Shown: one piece after another, positions 1-11,095 of the stretch | Layout: each line of letters opens with the position of its first letter | Numbering within the stretch: the stretch's first letter is position 1 | From: Dendrolimus kikuchii | Taxonomy: Eukaryota; Arthropoda; Insecta; Lepidoptera; Lasiocampidae | Direction: 5' to 3' | Assembly: GCA_019925095.2 (NCBI GenBank) | Contig: CM034389.1 | Coordinates: 24,660,435 to 24,724,434, forward strand | Length of the DNA stretch: 64,000 bases | Position numbers and translations under genes: made by a program | The notes under the pieces: model-generated | The model's database searches: none | Told to the model about the DNA's origin: nothing | Seen by the model: the letters and a program-made list of their open reading frames with translations, nothing else

Positions 1-62
1 CATCCAGTGGGCCGTCTGCCTGTCTGCTGAACTCCTGCAAAAAAATAAAAAAAAAAAAAAAA
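1..62 (+). mobile_element. SINE-A tail fragment
   Basis: This is the 3' end of the commonest repeat of the window (called SINE-A here). It carries the conserved end gggccgtctgcctgtctgct followed by an A-rich tail. The body lies outside the window. Confidence 0.8.
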
Positions 63-1180
63 TGTAGCAAAACATTAGATTTCCATAAGTAGCGGATACG
101 TACGTAGATAGGTAAATGCACTTTTGTTGCATTTATACTGCCTTCGCTAGTTTTTGGTAGAAATGCAGACTTAATATTGTGAGGGATGATATTTGGGCCA
201 ATGGTATTAAGTGCATGACTGGCCATGCACTATGATGGTTTTACACCCATACATTCATTTCGCTCTTTTGCAAGGGAACCTTAAAAAAACTACTCAATGA
301 ATGAAGGTATGTAGCCCGAACTAACCGTGGAGAAAAGTTACTGTGATATAACATTTTTTGGAAATACTTATTAATTCAAAACACGTTAACATGAAGTCTA
401 CTAACTTAATATATACAATTAACTAAGTAACTAATTTAAAAATAAACTAAGTTATAGATAGTACAAACGATTATAGACTAACAAATCCCTGCCCGATGGG
501 AGCGTGACCAGAAGCGATGCCTATTTTTAGGCCGAAATATGAGCCAGCCTTCTGATTATGGGTGATATCGAAGTGTTTCTTGCAAATTTCTTTGAAGAAA
601 CTCTTTGCCAATGGAATCCAATTTATTTATGTAGAAATAAATGTGTATTTACACACGCCCGTTTCTATGTAAAAACGGGCGTGTGACAAATTTTTAAAGA
701 CTCCATTATAATTTGATAATGGAACTGTAAAAATATTGGAAATGATTTTGCACCTGGCAACATTAACTTAGTAGTTTGAGTTGGAAGCGTGCACACGCTC
801 ACCGCTCATAACCGGAATTAACCGGTGTATCGGATTAAGTTTGTTAGCTCGCAGGTTTATTGCGACTCGTTATAGAGCTTTAGGCTACGAGTCGATAGAT
901 GCAATATTATCGGGTTAGAGCTCACTAAAGCGATGCATTTAATTACTTGCACCTAGTAGATATAACTCAGTTAATCGTCTACCACGGGTTTAGTTTTTAG
1001 TTTATTTATCCGTAATCAGGGAAAAAATATCACTGCTCGTAAACTAGGAAGAGTCTTGCGTAGTTAGTAACAGTAACGAACGAGAAATTAACGAGGCATG
1101 TAATGAGGAGGAAGGACAATCATGTGACACAAAATTATTAAAATGAAAGATTGATGTATATAAGTGTAAAGATGGATAAA
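63..1180. other. AT-rich non-coding DNA
   Basis: I see no coding region or recognisable repeat here apart from the hairpin at 652-685. Confidence 0.5.
652..685. repeat. Short perfect hairpin
   Basis: A 13-bp GC-rich arm, cacacgcccgttt, is followed after 8 bases by its exact reverse complement. It stands out in AT-rich DNA but belongs to no repeat I recognise. Confidence 0.7.
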
Positions 1181-1184
1181 AACT

Positions 1185-1507
1185 AATGAGGTGTCTTTGG
1201 GACACATGTTTGGAACGAAGTTCTCCTAAAATGTCTTAAAAATTCTCAAAACGTCTCAAAGTGTGTCGATAAGCATCGAAAACCATCGAAATTTTATCAA
1301 AAACCTATGTATAGAAAGAAATACATAAACAAACAAATAGTATCAAAAACAGCGTATATTATTACACTAATTGATATTTTAGATTTTATTTCATTGCATT
1401 AAAGTTGATAGCTTACTATAGCAAAAAGTGTCGTGACAACTTTTCGTAAGAATTTTTTCCGTCTAGCCCCCTTTCACAACGCGCGATAAGGAACTTCGTT
1501 CCAAAAA
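1185..1507 (-). mobile_element. MITE-like repeat, copy 1
   Basis: The segment ends in inverted repeats: tttggaacgaagttc at 1209-1223 and its complement at 1491-1505. A second copy in the opposite orientation lies at 44272-44490 and shares internal sequence. There is no coding capacity, which fits a small non-autonomous DNA transposon. The superfamily is not determined. Confidence 0.55.
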
Positions 1508-2074
1508 TAATTGGCAGTTATAGAGACTGCCGATAGAAGGGAAAACTTAGAACTTTTAGTATTAAAATTTGAAATTTCATAATGTTTGAATTAAAACACT
1601 ATTTCACCAATGCACAGTATATACACGTTGAACTTTTCACTAAATCCATTCAATTTCAGTAATAAGATATACACAACACTAATCTTGCACAATACGTCAG
1701 CTGTATAGCTACAGATATACTGCTATAAGCATGTCATGTCGGTGACGCGAACCCAAAAGATTTTCCCCTAGCAAAAGTGCCCAACGCGGTTAAAGAAGTT
1801 TTCACTTCAAGAATGCATGACTTGTGTGACGAATAATGATATTATAATTTGTGGCTTGACAGAGCATGGATGAGTAGCTAAATAGAGGAGTATGGAAGAA
1901 ATAGACATATAGTGCTGACTGATTGGGAGGATGTGAAACAAAGGAAAGTAACGAACGCGTTTATAATCTAAAGGCAGTAACGTTTTGTAAGATTTTAAAA
2001 AGTGTATTTGTTAGTTTGATTGTTGACTACCCTATTTAGGCTTGCACTTCAAACAACGGATTGTTGGCACCAGC
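1508..2074. other. Non-coding; one LINE relic inside
   Basis: Apart from the LINE-1T relic at 1857-1950 nothing is recognised. Confidence 0.45.
1857..1950 (+). pseudogene. LINE C-terminal relic (family LINE-1T)
   Basis: The words gagtatggaagaaa, gacatatagtgctgac and gggaggatgtgaaa match, with decay, the 3' end of the LINE family better preserved at 49838-50230. This is a short degenerate remnant. Confidence 0.4.
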
Positions 2075-2286
2075 AAATATGGAAAATTCCCGCGGGATTC
2101 CCGGGATAAAAAAATCACACGTTTGTTCACATGAAATTTGCTATCGATCTGTGAAAAGTAGTAGTTGTCCGGGTACATAAAAATTAGCTTATTTCGACAC
2201 AGTTTCCACTAAAACGATAACTGCGGTACTTTGTGTCCCGGGGGGATTTCAAGTCAAACGTGGACGAAGTTGCAGGCCTCTCCTAG
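2075..2286 (+). mobile_element. Helitron-like fragment, family H2
   Basis: The segment contains ggacgaagttgcaggc followed by cctctcCTAG and a host T. This resembles the GC-hairpin plus CTAG 3' terminus of lepidopteran non-autonomous Helitrons. Its interior (ccgcgggattcccgggat, tttccactaaaacg) is found inverted at 3689-3900. The 5' end is missing. Confidence 0.5.
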
Positions 2287-3059
2287 TTTAATTATATTAT
2301 TATGTATTTATTATTAAAATGTAAGTAGTTGTACTTGCTATATGTTACGTATGCCACCATCGCCATTATCGTCTCAATTCATTCCTGGGGTTGTCTGTGA
2401 GAGATCGCTTTTTAGCGATAAGAGCGCCCTTTGTGCACAATTAGATATACTTTTAGTCTGTTAAAGTATATTTTTGTATTGGTTTACAATAAAGCGTTAT
2501 GACACGTATCTATCTAATATTGCTATAATTATATTTTTAATATAAAATGACTAAACATGAGTCTTCAAGTTCTCGCTAGAATAGTAAAATCAGCATTTTA
2601 TATGTTGGTTAGCAGCTAGACATTGCATACGTTCTCGCGCAGTTATTAAGCGTGGTGGAGTGGTTTACGCGAGCTTTGGCGTTCACTCGCTTTGTGCCCG
2701 AAGCTTTCTACAGATAAAACCTACTTTAAAACCGCACGTTGTCAGAATTCGTTCATAAAGCGGTCGGAGGTGGCCCACAGGATTACTGATATTTACGAGG
2801 TGTTTATGATATAAAAGTATATTTCACGTGTAATTTTTCGTTAAATAGAATGGAATATTTTTTTCTTCCATAAACTGTCGCATACATTTAATTAAAGAAA
2901 GAAATGATGATGTTTTCTTTATAGGAATAAGATAGTTTGTCCTTTCGGACGTGCAGTATAGACAGTTTAAGATGCATAAAATAATAATAACAATCGTCTG
3001 ATTGCTGGGCTCGGGACTCCCACTATAGAGGAACGGACAGTATACCCGCTACGCTTGTC
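2287..3059. other. Non-coding, no feature recognised
   Basis: AT-rich sequence without recognisable repeats or reading frames. An aataaa-type signal near 2489 has no coding sequence attached. Confidence 0.45.
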
Positions 3060-3271
3060 TAAGCCGGCTTGGTAGGTGTGACACGTCGGTTATCTCGATG
3101 TGCAGGTTTCATCATGATGTTTTTCTTCACCGTTGTTAGCACGTGGTAATTGTAACAATATGCACATTAGATCAGAAAACTGCCTAAGTGGTGCATGCGT
3201 TCCGGGCAGGATTCGAGCCCGCGCCCTTTGAGTTTGGGACGCGTGCGCGCTAGCTATTACGCTACCACGAC
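3060..3271 (-). mobile_element. tRNA-derived SINE (SINE-B)
   Basis: On the minus strand the element starts with a tRNA-like head: an A-box-like stretch ggtagcgtaatagc and a B-box-like ggctcgaatcctg, as in an RNA polymerase III promoter. The body carries catgatgtttttcttcaccg in plus-strand reading, a block I know from lepidopteran SINEs. The tail is not clear, so the left boundary is approximate. It is not a functional tRNA gene because no cloverleaf can be closed. Confidence 0.6.
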
Positions 3272-3297
3272 TTATAGAGTAAAGTGTAATCTTTTTT

Positions 3298-3440
3298 TTT
3301 CACTGTCCTAATTATTTGGGGTCAGCACAATGTCTTTCCTTCCATATTTCCTCCCTTCTGACATACGTCCTCTGTCACAGCACAAGTCATCATATCATCC
3401 TTCACACCAATTCATCTCTCATTACACCTCATAGAATAAG
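3298..3440 (-). pseudogene. LINE C-terminal relic (family LINE-1T)
   Basis: The plus strand reads aattatttggggtcagcaca, the complement of the 3' end found better preserved at 49838-50230. Only the very end of the reading frame and the 3' tail are left. Confidence 0.5.
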
Positions 3441-3688
3441 GCACATATGAGATAAGATACAATACAGACAGTTAAAGATTTCGACATGTCCATTTGTGTA
3501 TGTTGTTTATCATAGACATTTTTCTTGGATGCTGTATATTGACTACATTGATGAATTTGCACGACAGGAGTCTTCTATTTTACTTATGTTACTTCTATAC
3601 AATTTTATAGAAGTTCTATTATTTGTAAGCCTTTACGGAACCCTAACGTTGTACGTGTACTCAATACTGATTTGGTTTTTATACAAAA

Positions 3689-4130
3689 CTACAATATACC
3701 CGCGACTTCGTCCACGCTTGACTTGAAATTGCCGCGTGATTCCCAGACAACGTATTGCAGCATTTGAAAAAACAATGTAAACCATCGATTTAGTGGAAAC
3801 TGTTTTGGAATAAGCTATTTTTTTATGCACCTGAACAACTTCAAACCGCTCCCGAGAAAATTCCCGCGGGAAATCCGGGATAAAAATTATCATGTTATAT
3901 TACATTAAATTTGCTATCGATCAGTAAAAAAATTACGTGGAATTCGTTTTTCTTAATCTGGCCATTTTAAATAATGTTCAGAAAATTTCCGCGGTATTTC
4001 CAGGATGAAAGTAGCGCAGACTATCAAGTCTAAGAATTAAATGTCGATCAGCGAAAACCGCATCGAAATCGGCCCTGTAGTTTTTACGTGAATCCCGAAC
4101 AAACACACAAGAAACCTAAAAAAAATGCAT
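3689..4130 (-). mobile_element. Helitron-like element, family H2
   Basis: The left end, cgcgacttcgtccacg, is the complement of the GC hairpin at the 3' end of this family. The terminal CTAG appears decayed to GTAG on the minus strand. The interior matches 2075-2286 in inverse orientation, and the right part (cgtgaatcccgaacaaac) matches 58827-59150. Non-coding, so non-autonomous. Confidence 0.5.
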
Positions 4131-4134
4131 TGTG

Positions 4135-4245
4135 TTCTCCATCGTTTATATAGTCTATTCTAGTTGTTTTTTTTAAATACTCTTAATGTACAGACACGGC
4201 AAGTTTAGAATTTTATAATATTATATGTAGAAAGATATCAGTACT
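4135..4245. repeat. Dispersed repeat G, copy 1
   Basis: Contains aatgtacagacacggcaagt and an ending ttataatatta. It recurs at 39515-39605 and, shortened, at 47641-47712. Class unknown. Confidence 0.5.
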
Positions 4246-4397
4246 AAACCTTATGTACGACTGTAAAAACGGAATTTAAAAATACAATGCATAGTAGTAT
4301 ATTTTTATTCATTAAGCAATATTCTATTTTAGTTTGCAATATAATTTAACCTGTAAGCGTTGACCCTACTTCTTTGTAATATATATATTATTATTTT

Positions 4398-4654
4398 ATC
4401 CGTGCAAGAACGGAGAGAGCATACAATTTTCTGCGGCCGGGTGGCCTGCCGTAAGAGAGGACAAATAACTCACAGCCACTGGGTGGGGTATTGCCGCCAT
4501 AACAACTTTGAGTTGTGTTCCGGCATTAGTGACTAAGTTCCAGTCTCCCTTAAGAGTACGACAGCACCTTTGGTGTTATAATTGTCTATAGGCGACGGTA
4601 ACTGCCTTCCATCAGGTGGGCCGCCTGTCTACTGAACACAAGTAATAAAAAAAA
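4398..4654 (+). mobile_element. SINE-A copy
   Basis: It starts ccgtgcaagaacggagag and ends with the conserved tail and an A-run. The block around cccgactggatggct, present in most copies, is deleted. Confidence 0.8.
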
Positions 4655-4967
4655 GTTAAGGAAGAATATAGACGGGAATATTTGAAGTGCAAAATAGAGC
4701 TGTGCTTGAACATGAACGGTACGCCAGCGTTTTGAAGCTCAAAGGTAAACGCTTGAAAACTGCAAGCTAATTGAATGCAACACATTCAACGAATGTGAAT
4801 GGTAAACTGCCCCCGACCGGGCGCTGTGAATGTTTGAAAACGATACTGCGTACCGTGTGCTGAATTCGGCTAAGCCCTGTCTGACGGACCGTACCTACCG
4901 TTATATTATTTTTAAATTAACGTTAATATTATTGTTACGTGCTGTGGGTACCGAGATTCTTTTTATA
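4655..4967. other. Non-coding spacer between two opposed SINE-A copies
   Basis: Nothing is recognised here. The flanking SINE-A copies point towards each other. Confidence 0.4.
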
Positions 4968-5278
4968 TTTTTTTAATGCAGAAGCTCAGCAGACAGACAG
5001 ACGGCCCATTTGATGGAAAGCGGTTACCATCGCCTATAGACATTAGCAACACCAAAGGTGCTACAAATGCGCTGCTGCTCTCTTAAGGGAGACTGGAACC
5101 TGATCACAAATGCCAGAACACAACTCATGGTTATTATGGTGACATATTTTAGACCAGGGGTGATAGCCATCCAGTCGGGCAAATGCCCTACCACCTGGCT
5201 GTGGGTTGTTTTGTCGCCTCTTACGACAGGCTGCCCGGCCGCAGGAAAATTGTATTCTTTCTCCGTTCCTGCACGGAT
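4968..5278 (-). mobile_element. SINE-A copy, near full length
   Basis: A T-run, then the conserved tail in reverse, the body with gggtgatagccatccagtcg, and the head gttcctgcacggat. It measures about 310 bp, the full length of the family. Reading frames across it are by-products of the repeat and occur on both strands. Confidence 0.85.
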
Positions 5279-5344
5279 GGAAGGAAACACCGATCTAAAG
5301 AGAAACTGCCTTCATTTAATCAAAAATTAATTAAATAAAAATAC

Positions 5345-5890
5345 CGTTTCAATTTATGCACAGGCTTTTCTCGATTAACTCAAGTCCTGATCCATTCGAT
5401 CGACGTTCCGGTGTCTTGCGACTGAATAGTCTTGAAGTCTTGATGCTCCACCGTGTAACATTGTCGCGCAATCTGAAGGCCCTTATGATCCCTTTGCTCT
5501 CTTGTCCTTCCTTTCACTTCGCTAGTCCTTGCGAGTCTGTCTCCGTGCACAGATTGTCGCGCTTATATGTCGGTTCGACATTCTAGAATGATCCCTACTA
5601 CGTCATTCAACTATATGTCTATCCTTGTCCACCAAGTATTCCCGTTCTTGTTACTTACGACATTATTCCAGTTTCTTCCCGAGTATATTTATCTCGTTTT
5701 AACATTTGTCTGGTCCTATATTTCTATCCTGGTCTTTCGTGTTACTTTGTATATGGAACATTCTATTGTGTTATTGTTAAGGCGAAGACTACGCACTATT
5801 TTCTTAAGATGAAGAAATGGCACAACGCGTATTCGTCACAATATAAAAACCCGAAATGTTATAGTTATTTTTGGTCTTAAATATACCTGG
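5345..5890 (-). other. Unassigned GC-richer block, possible decayed LTR
   Basis: On the minus strand it has a TATA-like catataagcgcgacaatctg followed by a purine-rich stretch with agacagactcgcaagg, an arrangement seen in LTR promoters. I cannot find TG...CA ends, target duplications or a second copy in this window, so LTR status is a guess. The open frame at 5567-5812 looks fortuitous: strongly hydrophobic and pyrimidine-rich. Confidence 0.25.
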
Positions 5891-6044
5891 TAAGCTCTTG
5901 TATCAAATATTAACAATATTCTTAATACCCACATCGGGGACATTAGTGATAGAAACTGTGTAGCGCAATTGTAGCCAAGAGTAGGTTATTTGAGATGTGA
6001 CGTTGTTAATGATGTTATACATTGACAGATAACTTCATGTTTTA

Positions 6045-6356
6045 TCTGTGCATGAACGGAGAAAGAATACAATTTCCTGCGGCCGGGCGGCCTGTCGTAA
6101 GAGGCGACTTAACAACCCACAGCCAGGTGGTAGGGCATTTGCCCGACTGGATGGCTACCACCCCTGGTCTAAAGTATGTCACCATAACAACCTTGAGTTG
6201 TGTTCCGGCATTAGTGACCAGGTTCCAGTCTCCCTTAAGAGAGCAGCAGCGCATTTGTAGCAACTTTGGTGGTGCAAATGTCTATAGGCGATGGTAACCG
6301 CTTTCCATCAAGTGGGCCGTCTGCCTGTCTGCTGATCTTCTGCAATAAAAAAAAAA
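6045..6356 (+). mobile_element. SINE-A copy, full length
   Basis: Complete from tgtgcatgaacggagaaag to tctgcaataaaaaaaaaa. It carries gagagcagcagcgcatttg and the conserved 3' tail. Overlapping open frames on both strands (6022-6297, 6042-6263) are chance frames within the repeat. Confidence 0.85.
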
Positions 6357-7390
6357 TGTATATACACTAATTAGTGTAACTAATCATTGACGGCGTTATT
6401 TTTTAAAGCTGTAAGTAAATCGCGTTTGATCACAGACACTAGCACTACCGCAGATGGAGCAGCGGCATAAGAGTTTAAAGAGTAAATAGCTGAGCTGAAC
6501 ACAGGATTTCTATTCAATTTCTGGGCAAAACTTGTCTTATCTTCAAACAAAATAATGTAGTCCTTTTTAAACAATAGAATTTTGAAATAGAAGTTGAATT
6601 ACAAAGCTCCGTTTTCTACTTTAATATTGTAAGAGTATAGTAAAAAATCATTGAATATAGTTTATCTATAGTATTCCGAAACGCAATAAATCCTTCAAGC
6701 TTTAATTTCTCTTATCAGTTTTACGGTACTTGCAATGCTTATAACAATCTGCTTATCTATTATATGTTAATATGGATAGTGCCATGTATGCATTGAATGT
6801 TTAAAACGTTACATATGGCGAAATAAACGTGCGTTTATTTTGCGGATGGATCACATTTAGTAAGCAATTTTTTTGTCATACGTTGTATCGAAATTATATG
6901 GTCTGTTTTATTCGAATGATTTTTAGGAGAAAATTTTAAACTAAAGGTCCCTTCTTTATAAGGAACAAGAGCGAGAGCGCTCGCTCTTGTTCCAAGAGCG
7001 GTCTTGGAACAAGAGCGAGTTTACACGGGGTATACAGCCTAAAATTTCCGGTGGCGTCGCCGCGGCGACAGTCTTAGGCCGTGTGCACACCACGAATACC
7101 TCAGTGCGATTTTACGTGCAAATTCTATTGTACCACGAAATTAACGCTGCACCGGATTTAAATTAGCACTGCGATTATTTTCTACATTTTTTTTTGTGAC
7201 CTATGATACTCCATTAGAGATCGTGCACCATGGAATTAGTTCCGTACCGGTTTTAAATTTTATAGATGGCTACGGATTTTATACGCGCTAGGTCTTATTA
7301 TTGTTATAAAACAAATTAAATTATATGCTTCTATTCTGATAGTGCATCTAACGTATCCATAATAATATGATAGTGCAAAATGTTGTTCAC
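6357..7390. other. Non-coding; palindrome cluster near its middle
   Basis: No coding sequence. The palindromic cluster at 6962-7019 and a short GC-rich block near 7050-7070 are the only structured parts. Confidence 0.45.
6962..7019. repeat. Inverted/direct repeat of a 14-mer
   Basis: The 14-mer ggaacaagagcgag occurs at 6962, inverted immediately after it, and again in direct orientation around 7005. The first two form a near-perfect 32-bp palindrome. Confidence 0.7.
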
Positions 7391-7494
7391 GCGATTGACC
7401 CGAAAACCGCTAGTGTGATTGAACTGGAAACCGCTGGTGCGATTGACCTGGAAACCGCTAGTGCGATTGACTCGGAAACCGCGCTAGTGCGATA
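7391..7494. repeat. Minisatellite, 24-bp unit, about four copies
   Basis: The unit is close to gattgacctggaaaccgcta plus gtgc. The last copy has a 2-bp insertion and the copies differ at a few sites. Confidence 0.8.
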
Positions 7495-7731
7495 GGCCCC
7501 TAACTTTATCTGACATTAAGCCATGAGAGCTATGTATTGCGATAAAATCGGGTTACTGTCAACTCGGTGATATTAATTGCTAATGAAATAAAGTAGCGCC
7601 TGGATGTAATTTGTCATGTCGTTAAGTCTTACGTGGTTTGATTGCGAATAATAGGCGTTTATAATTGATGACGTAAGATGAAGAGCTTGCAGAATATTAG
7701 TGTGGTTTTGACAACAAGTTATTTGCAAGCT

Positions 7732-7969
7732 ATCCGTGCAGAAATGGAGAAACAATACAATTTCCTGCGGCCTACTGGCTTGTCGTAAGAGGCGACAAAA
7801 CAACCCATAGCTAGGTGGTAGGGCACTTGCCCGAATGGGTGGCTATCACCCCTGGTCTAGAGTATGCCGCCATAACAACCTTGACTTGTTTTCCGGCATT
7901 AGTGGTCAGGTTCCTCCAAGCTCTCCCTTTGGAGAGTAGCACCTTCGCTGAACTAATGCAATAAAAAAA
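7732..7969 (+). mobile_element. SINE-A copy, internally deleted
   Basis: It starts atccgtgcagaaatggag and ends aatgcaataaaaaaa. The segment between the gagagtagcacctt block and the 3' tail is largely deleted. Confidence 0.8.
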
Positions 7970-7990
7970 CTAAATTAACTATATAGAGAT

Positions 7991-8263
7991 TTGTACTTGG
8001 TTTTTTATTTTACATTAAGTAACATAAACACCGTTAAACAAATCCTCGCGAAAGAGAATCGTTTCATACCTAGAATGATGCGTGAGGCTATTGAAATCAA
8101 AAAACACCCAAATTTCAATAGAGAAGATGGTTGGCAAGTACCACTTGTTTGGGATCCAATTATCAAAACTATTAAGACCCAAACCCAGCAAAAACCAGCT
8201 GCCAGACCTCAAGACACTGTGAGCTCTTTCTGCGTACAACGGAACACAAACCAACTTGACTGA
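7991..8263 (+). pseudogene. C-terminal fragment of a Penelope-like retroelement ORF
   Basis: The frame encodes REAIEIKKHPNFNREDGWQV followed by a W-rich end. This pattern follows the GIY-YIG endonuclease at the C-terminus of Penelope-like polymerases (recalled family knowledge, not a search result). The conserved part starts near residue 30. Upstream is a SINE-A copy rather than polymerase sequence, so the reverse transcriptase and GIY-YIG catalytic parts are absent and the fragment is inactive. The stop is followed by an AT-rich 3' region and then the PLE-type repeat at 8320-8645, which supports the assignment. The ATG at 7991 is probably not a real start. The alternative is the C-terminus of another non-LTR element. 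Confidence 0.5.
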
Positions 8264-8319
8264 TAATTACTTTTATTTTTCCTTCCACCCATTTTAATAT
8301 TATATAAAATTATTAGAGC

Positions 8320-8645
8320 TAGGCATGTTTGCTGAAGAGTCTCTTGCGCCGCTTCTTCTCTTCAAGCCATAACATGTTGCGAAGCGGTAGTAAATTAGAT
8401 TAGGCTCGCATAGATTAAATAATAACCATAAACAAAATTAAAAATTAAATAATTAAAATTAATAAGTTGGCGGTAGGCTAAATAAAACTTTAACAATACT
8501 CGTTGACACTTGACATCTTTGTCTTCCGTGATCACGGCCACTGAAAAGTGGCCGAAACGTCGGAAAAACGAAAATCAAATAAAATTACCGCGCTTAAAAC
8601 CGTTAAAACGTAGTTTTATTATGTATACAAGTCGCGAAAACTTAA
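8320..8645 (+). mobile_element. PLE-type 3' region with hammerhead-like hairpin
   Basis: The segment contains ccataacatgttgcgaagcg, then a 7-bp stem ggccact/agtggcc with a GAAA loop (8536-8553), then gaaacgtcgg. A stem II-like hairpin followed by GAAAC is what hammerhead motifs of Penelope-like elements show. The CUGAUGA box expected before it is not intact (tgatcac). Parts recur at 39135-39330, 48965-49080 and 61085-61170. Confidence 0.5.
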
Positions 8646-8759
8646 GAAAATATTATATAAACACCGTTGGTTAGTTAAGTTTAGGAATAATTTTCCTAAG
8701 TACTAAACAATTAATTTTAAAACACTGCAATTAATTTAGTCAAATGGACTCAAATGTTC

Positions 8760-8855
8760 GTTTTTTTTATTGCTTGGAGCAGGCAAACAGGCAGACGGCC
8801 CACTCGATGGAAGGTGGTTACCGTCGCCTATGGACGTTTGCAACACCAGGGGCGT
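8760..8855 (-). mobile_element. SINE-A 3' fragment
   Basis: A T-run followed by aggcagacggcccactcg and the start of the body. Similarity fades after about 95 bp. Confidence 0.65.
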
Positions 8856-10801
8856 AGTCAACGCGTCGTCGGCTTCTAAGAAATTTTGTAACGCCTTAAA
8901 GGACCCCATGTCGTAGCGCAGAGGGAAACCTCGGCGCGAAGTTCACTCCAGATCATTGTATTTTAGGTAGTTAAATAACTTTTTATGAAGTTTATGTCAG
9001 AATTTAAAATCGTAGACTGATTAGTTGAATTCAAATAAATTAATCAAAGTTGAAGCAGTAAATTTAAAACAAACAATAGAAACATGACAAACATAATACA
9101 TGTACACACCGATACATGAACATTATTCTCTACCCTGCCTAAAAAAAGTTTCAATTTAATAAATATCGCCAGATGTATCGAAGATCACTTTGTGTATTTC
9201 AACAAAAAATTTACGACTTGTATGGGTTTTACATAATAGCTAATTCTGGGTTTAAATAAATCTAGTGACACCAAGACCAGGTTAAAAAGAAAGTTCATCT
9301 ACAAAATTCACCGTTCCGAATCACACTCTTTAATTATATTATTTGTACTATTTATAACTTGGTTTATTTTTAGTCTTTAATTATATTTTTAAGTTAATTT
9401 TAGGTAGATAGATAGATACATAACTCTTTATTGTACAATTAAAATAAAGACGATTGCTATACTTTTTGGATAAAATCTTAAAGTGCCTATAAAAGGTATT
9501 AACGTGGCAACATCTCAGAATTTGATTTTAATTTATAAAACCGTTCCGAATAACGAACCCGAGATCATCAAATCGACTACAGAGGTTGTCGATTGCATAG
9601 CTATTCGATTTTTTTTTGTCGCTGCTTGGTAACTCAAAATTACAAAGTCTGTAACTTTTATATTTATATAAGAAGAGACGGGCTTCTTGTTACAGATTGT
9701 ATAGTAAACAAAGTGCGAAAACAGTGTATGTATAATATTGATAACATACGTATTAGATATGTTTAATTCTCCAAAGTTTAACTCTAATGAAAACACAATA
9801 TTTTGACCAAGTGTGGTAAAGTTACTTGTTTATGATCGTATAATAATGTACAAATATACTGAAAACGGTATCTTTACTGCGAGGCGTCTAAAGAGCATCC
9901 GTCCGCACACTTCCCTTGTGGAATTTACTTTTTAAATTTACCAGATAGCGCCACCATAGAGTAATTTATAATGGAGCAGTTAATTACTAACATATTTGTA
10001 ATCAAGGGGTTACTATAATCTAGCCTGTGAGGACCAATTAATATTTTGAAAATGGCAAACATGTAAATATAATAATTTCACCGCATATATGAGAAGCAAA
10101 TTACATCCGTAATGTTTGAAGAATAAATATTTAAAAGAAACTATTGTTCAGGTTAAACTTAAATTTAGACACTTACATTTAGAAACTAGCATAGTTGTTT
10201 ATAGCTCACGCCAACAAAAACATTTAATAAGATATTGTCCATCCAGAAGTTGCTTGAAAGAGATTGGTTTAAGCATTAAGGCCGCCCATTCTACTACCTT
10301 ATAGTTAAGACTAAAAGTGTATTACTTTTATTACGTAGGTGTACAATAAAGAGTATTGTTGTTGTGTTTTAGTCGATACAGAACTTTAAAAAACCGGCTT
10401 CAACATCCGACCCTACCTTCGTTTGTTAAGAAAACTATACACATGTAATAAATTGTAAAAATAAGCACCTCAACAGACACACCCTGCTTTCAGTCTCTTC
10501 TAAAATCAATCTACTACAACGCAGTATATTCTGGATTAGAACATATAAACTCTTTACAAAATTTAAAAATTGTCTAATTGTGTATAAATACACACTGGTT
10601 GCGCCGAGGAACACCTAATAAATTCTTACTCCCCAACCTCGCTATCAAGAAAATAATAAAACTTTAAATGAAGAATGCGCAATACAAGACGATTTGCTAG
10701 TGTCAGTGCTGTCACCGCAATACATATAACGATTATTGGAACATAAAAAAGAAATAAACTGTTGTAACTGAATTTAATGATCGTAAGTATATTCTACCTA
10801 G
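8856..10801. other. Non-coding, AT-rich
   Basis: No coding region is supported. A LINE-like 3' end signal in reverse (ataactctttattgtaca) lies near 9420 and a forward one (gtgtacaataaagagtattg) near 10340. Both look like 3' UTR scraps. Confidence 0.4.
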
Positions 10802-10852
10802 TGTGTGAACCCCCGGGGGACGAGTGCAGTGTGGCGGTGGACTGGTGGCGAG
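10802..10852 (+). other. Candidate 51-nt host exon (unproven)
   Basis: A GC-rich block sits between an acceptor-like attctacctag and an ideal donor gag|gtaagt. In one phase it reads CEPPGDECSVAVDWWR without a stop; a second phase is also open. A pyrimidine-rich stretch follows the donor, and no repeat family covers the block. I do not recognise the peptide, and without neighbouring exons this is only a candidate. Confidence 0.25.
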
Positions 10853-11040
10853 GTAAGTCACTCTTCCCTTGCTTCTTCTTCCACCTTCCTTTGCCTTCTC
10901 CCGGCCACCACATCGCGCCCGCACACACATTAAGTAAGGTTTTATATAGAGGTAACGAACGTCCAGTAAGTTTGTCACTTAGTTAAAGAACGCTAAAAAT
11001 GTATCCGGAAATTGCCTCGTACTTACTTAATATATCTGTT

Positions 11041-11095
11041 TAACCGATTTCCAAAAGGAGGAGGTTATCAATTCCTCTGTATGTTTTTTTTAAAC
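11041..11095. repeat. Fragment of dispersed repeat K
   Basis: Contains accgatttccaaaaggagg and aggttatcaattcc, the end of the family seen at 57040-57790 and 44757-44807. Confidence 0.55.

Noticed and set aside
3200..3271. A tRNA gene on the minus strand
   Set aside because: The A and B box resemblance belongs to a SINE head; no acceptor stem or anticodon arm closes.
6022..6297. Open frames of 70-90 codons in SINE-A copies
   Set aside because: The same frames recur with different disruptions in other SINE-A copies, so they are not selected for coding.
8528..8560. A working hammerhead ribozyme
   Set aside because: The CUGAUGA core is not matched; only hairpin plus GAAAC is present, so it is reported as a relic.
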